From RUG11551 sp045586185 (lineage in GTDB: Bacteria > Planctomycetota > Planctomycetia > Pirellulales > Thermoguttaceae): a stretch of DNA of 64,000 bases. The notes beneath the pieces were generated by a model. That model saw only the letters and a list, made by a program, of their open reading frames with translations, was not told the DNA's origin and searched no databases. Below are positions 61,142 to 64,000 of the stretch, piece after piece. The stretch covers positions 1 to 64,000 of the forward strand of contig JAZMZV010000111.1 in NCBI GenBank assembly GCA_045586185.1, in the 5' to 3' direction. Numbering within the stretch: the stretch's first letter is position 1; each line of letters begins with the position of its first letter. The translations under genes were made by a program, and so were the position numbers.

Positions 61142-61499
61142 ACTATATCGAAAAAAGCTGTCAGGACAAGACTATTCATTAGTATTAAAGGCGCTCTAAC
61201 AAAATCTATGGATAAGTTTTGGTTCAGACAGTTTTCCATGTTTATGAAATTTAATTGAAATTATTTGATATTTTCCTATTTGCAGGACTTGATTTATCCT
61301 TTAGAACGTTTTATAATATCAACAGATAATTCAAGATAAACAACAATTTCCCAATGCTCCGTTCGGTTCATAATTCTGCCGTTAAATTAGCGTCCCCTCT
61401 TTTTCGTCGAAAGAGGAAACGGAGCAATACAGGCTCGCGGTCGTCCGCGGGGTTACGGTCGTTCGGGTATAGGGCGTAGTTCATTCCTTCGGCGACTCG
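61142..61499. other. Intergenic stretch after the RHS module
   Basis: The left part is AT-rich and the right part GC-rich. No gene is supported. CCTCTTTTTCGTCGAAAGAGG near 61396-61418 can form a small hairpin after the leftward ABC ATPase gene and may end its transcript. Confidence 0.5.
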
Positions 61500-62603
61500 T
61501 TACCCCCGTCTTTTCTTTCCGGACTTCTTCTTGCTTTTCCCTTGCGGCTGTTTTTGGGGCGTCGGTTCTTTTTTCTCGACGGTTTGTATTGTTTGTCCGG
61601 ACGTTCCAGAATCCTTTTCCGCTAAAAAGCATCTGACCTGATGGACGTTGTCCGCCGTTCCGATGTTAATCAGCTGCGGGGCTTCCGTTCGGCAGCGTTC
61701 GGTTGCGTGAGGGCAGCGGGGGTGGAAATGGCAGCCTTGCGGCGGGTTGATCGGGCTGGGGACGTCGCCCTGCAGGACGATGCGGCTTCTGCGTTTGGAC
61801 GGGTCGACGGTGGGAATGGCGGAAAGCAGCGCTTGCGTGTACGGGTGAACCGGGTTCCCGTAAAGCGTCGCCTTGTCCGCCATTTCGACAATCTTGCCCA
61901 GGTACATGACGGCGACGTGGTTGGACAGGTATTCTACAACCGACAAGTCGTGAGAGATAAACAGGTACGTCAGATTGTATTCGTCGCGCAAGTCCGCCAG
62001 CAGGTTGATGATCTGCGCCTGAATCGAGACGTCCAGCGCGGAAATCGGTTCGTCCAGAACGACGAATTTTGGGCTGAGAACCAGAGCGCGGGCGATGCAC
62101 ACGCGCTGACGCTGTCCGCCGGAGAACTCGTGCGGGTATCGGCTGATGTACGACGGGTCAAGCCCGCACTTTTTGAGCGTTTGGCAAACCAGGTCTTTGC
62201 GTTCGCTGGCTGTGTATCCGCCTTGAATAATCAGCCCTTCTTCGACAATGCTCTGAATGGTCATTCGCGGGTTGAGCGACCCGTACGGATCCTGAAAGAC
62301 GATTTGCATGTCCTTTCTCAGCGCGCGCATTTGCGACGTTGACGCGTTGGCGATGTCGGTTCCGTTATAAAAAATCTTGCCGGAAGTCGGCTCGATAAGT
62401 CGAAGAAGCGTTCTGCCGATTGTGGTCTTTCCGCAGCCGGACTCGCCGACCAGCGACAGCGTTTCCCCCTCGGGAATGTCGAACGAGACGTCGTCAACAG
62501 CATGGACGTTCGCCACAACGCGCGAGAAAATGCCTTTGCGGATGGGAAAATACTTGACCAGATTCTGAATGGACAACAACGGCTGTTTTGAATTGGATAA
62601 CAT
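61500..62603 (-). CDS. Oligopeptide/dipeptide ABC transporter ATP-binding protein (OppF/DppF type)
   Basis: A 367-residue ATPase of the peptide-import ABC family. Walker A GESGCGKTT near residues 54-62, Q-loop VFQDPYGSLNPRM near 101-113, signature FSGGQRQRV near 161-169, Walker B VVLDEPISALD near 180-190, and the oligopeptide-specific C-terminal region QGCHFHPRCPHATERC near 291-306. It powers peptide uptake together with OppD and two permeases. The tail after about residue 325 is a Lys/Gln/Pro-rich extension (GKSKKKSGKKRRG). Directly upstream only a stub of an OppD-type gene remains, so this subunit has lost its neighbour and may work with distant partners or be idle. Confidence 0.93.
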   Translation of the reverse strand: MLSNSKQPLLSIQNLVKYFPIRKGIFSRVVANVHAVDDVSFDIPEGETLSLVGESGCGKTTIGRTLLRLIEPTSGKIFYNGTDIANASTSQMRALRKDMQIVFQDPYGSLNPRMTIQSIVEEGLIIQGGYTASERKDLVCQTLKKCGLDPSYISRYPHEFSGGQRQRVCIARALVLSPKFVVLDEPISALDVSIQAQIINLLADLRDEYNLTYLFISHDLSVVEYLSNHVAVMYLGKIVEMADKATLYGNPVHPYTQALLSAIPTVDPSKRRSRIVLQGDVPSPINPPQGCHFHPRCPHATERCRTEAPQLINIGTADNVHQVRCFLAEKDSGTSGQTIQTVEKKEPTPQKQPQGKSKKKSGKKRRG

Positions 62604-62663
62604 CAGGAATATTCTAAAAAACTGGTTTTAATGTTTGGCTGACAACGGCTTTTCGGACGGCGT

Positions 62664-62786
62664 CTATTTCTTTTCGACGTCAAAATGGCAGCGAATGCAA
62701 TGGTTGTCTGAAATCATGCGAAGATCCGGCTCCGTCTCCTTGCAGATCGGCTGGCAGTACGGACAGCGGGCGTGGAACTTGCAAAC
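62664..62786 (-). pseudogene. C-terminal remnant of an OppD/DppD-type ABC ATPase
   Basis: On the minus strand the frame ending at TAG (62666-62664) reads CKFHARCPYCQPICKETEPD followed by LRMISDNHCIRCHF, which is the conserved C-terminal end of OppD/DppD (Cys-rich, FHxRCPY). Upstream of the first Cys (about 62784) family resemblance stops and AT-rich unrelated DNA begins. Order and strand relative to the OppF-type gene are those of an intact opp operon, so the rest of oppD and the permeases were removed by a deletion or rearrangement with its breakpoint at about 62785. Confidence 0.85.
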
Positions 62787-63021
62787 AGAATTACTATCAA
62801 GATATAGAGTGTGTAGGGTATAGTAGATAAGCGTAATTTTATGTCAAAATTTTTCTGCATTAGTGAATTATGTACGTAACATATAAATAATCAAACAGGT
62901 TAATTAAAATGATACTAAACATTTTTATAGTAATATATCATAGAGATTAGAAAATATTTTTAGAAAACCAAGAAATTTTTGAATTTTTTTAAAAAATTTG
63001 AGAAATTCTTGTTTTGGGGTA
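62787..63021. other. AT-rich junction stretch with no gene
   Basis: Very AT-rich DNA between the oppD breakpoint and the promoter of the next gene. No open frame with a ribosome site, IS end or tRNA was recognised. Confidence 0.5.
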
Positions 63022-63050
63022 TTGACATTTTCTTTTGTGACGATTATACT
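63022..63050 (+). promoter_or_regulatory. Strong predicted sigma70 promoter
   Basis: A perfect TTGACA (63022-63027), 17-base spacer and TATACT (63045-63050). It lies about 118 bases before the ATG of the LEPR-XLL protein, giving a roughly 110-base leader with AGGAGA at 63155-63160. Confidence 0.85.
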
Positions 63051-63167
63051 GATTGTAACAATTAAAGAATGACTTTGTCAAAAAGAATAACAAGCGGAAC
63101 TTTTCGCAAATATAAATTGCCGTCAAAAACTAATACCCAATAATTAACACGTACAGGAGAAATGGAA

Positions 63168-64000
63168 ATGCAGTTTTTTAAAAAACTTTTTGCTCAGAAC
63201 AAATCCAAGCGCAAGAGCGTTTCTCGTTTCTCTCGTACTTCGCGATTTGAACCTCTTGAAAATCGGGAACTGCTCACGGCGTCGCCGTTAGACGTTCCAA
63301 TCAACATTGAAACCTATTCTCAACAATATCTGGAAGATGGAGTATTTACCTGCAACGGGACGCTGACAGTAACGTTTCTCGGTTCTGAAACGGCAAATCA
63401 GGATGATGAAATGACGTTTACCGTCGGCGGTCAATCCGTTACCGTAACTCCCAACGGCATCTCTGGGGCAAATACCATTAACGTCAAACAGGGAGACTCT
63501 TTTACTTTTCCCACGGATTCATCAGATTTACAGCGTAACGGCGGCGTCTTGGGCGTTTATCGCTTAGAGGACTGGACAGACAACGACTACAACGACCTGG
63601 TCGTCAGCGTTTCCTTTCAGCCGGACTACGTATCAGACCCGGATCCGGAATCCGATCCGGAATGCGAATGCACTTGCGGCGTTAGCGATATATCGCAAAA
63701 TGCGGCAGTTCCGCAATTCCCGTCAGAGTTTCTTTCTTTCCCCTCTTCGTTCGGCAGTACATATCTTAAGGCGGAAGCCGTTCTTCCTCAAAACAGTTTA
63801 AACGAATTCCCCGTCAGCGTCAAGGCAACGTATACAATAGACAACATAACGCAAGACGTTTATTATACCGTCGGCTCGTTTGACCCGTCAGAGAAGTTTA
63901 CCATTGCCGCCAATCTCGATACAAGCGCTCTTTCTTCCAGGCGCTATGACTGGACGATTGAACTGCTTTACACCTACGCTGACAATACAACTTCCAATGA
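63168..64000 (+). CDS. Large secreted protein with planctomycetal LEPR-XLL N-terminus (partial, runs off the window)
   Basis: The frame is open from 63168 to the window end (277 codons, no stop). The ATG at 63168 is 7 bases after AGGAGA; an ATG at 63162 is too close to it. A basic start (FFKKLFAQNKSKRKSVSRFS) is followed by RFEPLENRELLTA, the LEPR-XLL sorting motif found at the front of very large surface proteins in Planctomycetes. Residues about 50-145 resemble a DUF4114-like beta domain (VTPNGISGANTINVKQGDSF, then EDWTDNDYNDLVVSVSF). An acidic Cys spacer (ESDPECECTCG) leads to further beta-rich sequence. It could be the front of an RHS-type or adhesin-like surface protein; the rest is outside the window. 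Confidence 0.85.
   Translation, partial: MQFFKKLFAQNKSKRKSVSRFSRTSRFEPLENRELLTASPLDVPINIETYSQQYLEDGVFTCNGTLTVTFLGSETANQDDEMTFTVGGQSVTVTPNGISGANTINVKQGDSFTFPTDSSDLQRNGGVLGVYRLEDWTDNDYNDLVVSVSFQPDYVSDPDPESDPECECTCGVSDISQNAAVPQFPSEFLSFPSSFGSTYLKAEAVLPQNSLNEFPVSVKATYTIDNITQDVYYTVGSFDPSEKFTIAANLDTSALSSRRYDWTIELLYTYADNTTSN

Overview
The window most likely comes from a member of the Planctomycetota. The clearest clue is the secreted protein at its right edge, which begins with the planctomycetal sorting motif family FEPLExRxLL. Supporting clues are an MJ0042-type zinc-ribbon protein, a Tat-exported sugar isomerase, a DUF11-repeat secreted protein, a multihaem cytochrome with TPRs, and few strong Shine-Dalgarno sites. 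Order or genus cannot be fixed from the sequence alone. Base composition is moderate, with clearly AT-richer islands in the restriction-modification genes and the RHS tip.

Layout. 0-7 kb: envelope and secreted proteins (a cysteine-less thioredoxin-fold protein, DUF2461, a beta-helix protein with an Asp-rich tail, an efflux adaptor, a DUF374 acyltransferase). 7-12 kb: a type III restriction-modification pair (res, mod) separated by a structured repeat element. 12-17 kb: an RND efflux operon. 17-28 kb: tRNA-Ile(CAT), a DUF11 protein, a Tat TIM-barrel isomerase, a SufR-like regulator, an 8-haem cytochrome and a TolC-like lipoprotein. 28-30 kb: two tandem membrane/LRR paralogues. 30-38 kb: a leftward gene set running polyprenyl synthase, glucuronokinase homologue, glucuronate isomerase, giant secreted multidomain protein. 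38-44 kb: tRNA-Lys, a DUF4411/ImmA pair with a broken toxin, and an N6 DNA methyltransferase that may be fused to a nuclease. 44-53 kb: a zinc-ribbon protein, BtaA-like lipid enzyme, TrpS, an AlwI-like type IIS system with two methyltransferases, and Dus. 53-56 kb: two Sel1-repeat paralogues and an IS1595-family element. 56-61 kb: an RHS fragment with a zincin-like tip and an adjacent secreted protein. 61-64 kb: an oligopeptide ABC ATPase beside a remnant of its partner ATPase, then the LEPR-XLL secreted protein.

Much of the novelty is intergenic. Three repeat families fill the gaps. (1) Heptanucleotide-period short tandem repeats occur in several different 7-mer words and sometimes supply the last codons and the stop codon of genes. 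(2) Composite palindromic modules of about 50-200 bp occur at several loci in both orientations. (3) A roughly 215-bp element with imperfect terminal inverted repeats is present twice, with compensatory base changes in its stems.

Functional themes: three DNA-modification systems lie within about 44 kb. Two of their methyltransferases change composition sharply just after the catalytic DPPY/NPPY motif. Glucuronate appears to have two enzymes side by side (isomerase and kinase). The RHS locus has the arrangement of a displaced toxin tip followed by a candidate immunity gene. Function calls rest on motif recognition by eye; no database search was possible.
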